Of a DNA stretch of 64,000 bases, positions 63,840 to 64,000 are shown one piece after another; position 1 is the stretch's first letter, and the number at the start of each line of letters is the position of its first letter. The notes under the pieces were generated by a model. It saw only the letters and a program-made list of their open reading frames with translations. It was not told the DNA's origin and did not search any database. Both the position numbers and the translations under genes were made by a program. The stretch comes from Sphingosinicella sp. BN140058 (lineage in GTDB: Bacteria; Pseudomonadota; Alphaproteobacteria; Sphingomonadales; Sphingomonadaceae), in NCBI RefSeq assembly GCF_004135585.1, contig NZ_CP035501.1, forward strand, positions 5,341,501 through 5,405,500, given 5' to 3'.

Positions 63840-64000
63840 CAGCCCGAGCGCAGCAACTCCACCGCGGCATCGCGTTCCATCAGGTACAGCAATACCCGCG
63901 CCGCCTGCCCCCGCGGCGCGTCGAGCCCGCCGTCGCGATCGACGAGCAAGCGGGCGTCGTCGCTCGCCATCTGCGCCAGATGCTGGATCTGCTCGGGATC
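63839..64000 (-). CDS. Unidentified protein, C-terminal fragment
   Basis: The minus-strand frame is open from the window edge to TGA at 63841-63839, giving 53 residues: a helical stretch with QHLAQMASDDARLLVDRDGG and AARVLLYLMERDAAVELLRS. It converges on tyrS. No family could be recognised from this fragment; the start lies outside the window. Confidence 0.6.
   Translation of the reverse strand, partial: DPEQIQHLAQMASDDARLLVDRDGGLDAPRGQAARVLLYLMERDAAVELLRSG

Overview
The window is high-GC DNA with the gene order dusB-ntrY-ntrX-hfq-hflX-mazG, a tandem (double) Hfq, and many proteins typical of sphingomonads (NamZ plus DOMON-like pair, FixL-like kinase, cyclopropane synthase). I infer an alphaproteobacterium of the order Sphingomonadales, probably chromosomal. 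This rests on protein resemblance and gene order, not on a database search.

Layout. (1) 1-6.74 kb: nitrogen/redox two-component system NtrY-NtrX, RNA chaperone Hfq, GTPase HflX and pyrophosphohydrolase MazG. (2) 6.96-36.1 kb: a large plus-strand cluster encoding an extracellular contractile injection system (eCIS, phage-tail-like). In order it has an AAA+ ATPase, Pvc16-type cap protein, a carboxypeptidase-regulatory-like protein, a coiled-coil protein, sheath, tube, two small assembly proteins, second tube, a long Arg/Pro/Ala-rich protein, LysM baseplate protein, split spike (gpD and gpV), PAAR tip, gp25, two gpJ proteins, gpI, two cysteine-rich paralogues, a 1298-residue cargo/toxin, a SUKH-like putative immunity protein and one unknown. 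A convergent LuxR-type regulator closes the cluster. (3) 36.77-37.44 kb: a 667-base non-coding gap. (4) 37.4-48.3 kb: FixL-like histidine kinase, cfa, then a minus-strand housekeeping run (lytic transglycosylase, D,D-carboxypeptidase, tmk, holB, metG, tatD, MBL hydrolase, retropepsin-like protease), with a tRNA-Ser(UGA) just outside it. (5) 48.3-64 kb: a frameshifted zinc-peptidase/TPR gene, glutaryl-CoA dehydrogenase with a CoA transferase, a Nudix hydrolase, the DUF47-Pit phosphate transporter pair, a soluble chemoreceptor, a VWA protein, a trio that includes two proteases without visible signal peptides, NamZ plus a DOMON-like protein, and tyrS.

The most interesting system is the eCIS. Its last large gene looks like a polymorphic toxin with an eCIS-type carrier body and a C-terminal nuclease-like tip. 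It is followed after 11 bases by a SUKH-family-like immunity gene, and tip plus immunity gene show locally lower GC. A linked immunity gene is unexpected for injection systems thought to act on eukaryotic cells and suggests a toxin dangerous to bacteria, including the producer. I see no clear tape-measure or tail-fibre gene, so length control and targeting must be done by one of the unrecognised proteins or by genes elsewhere.
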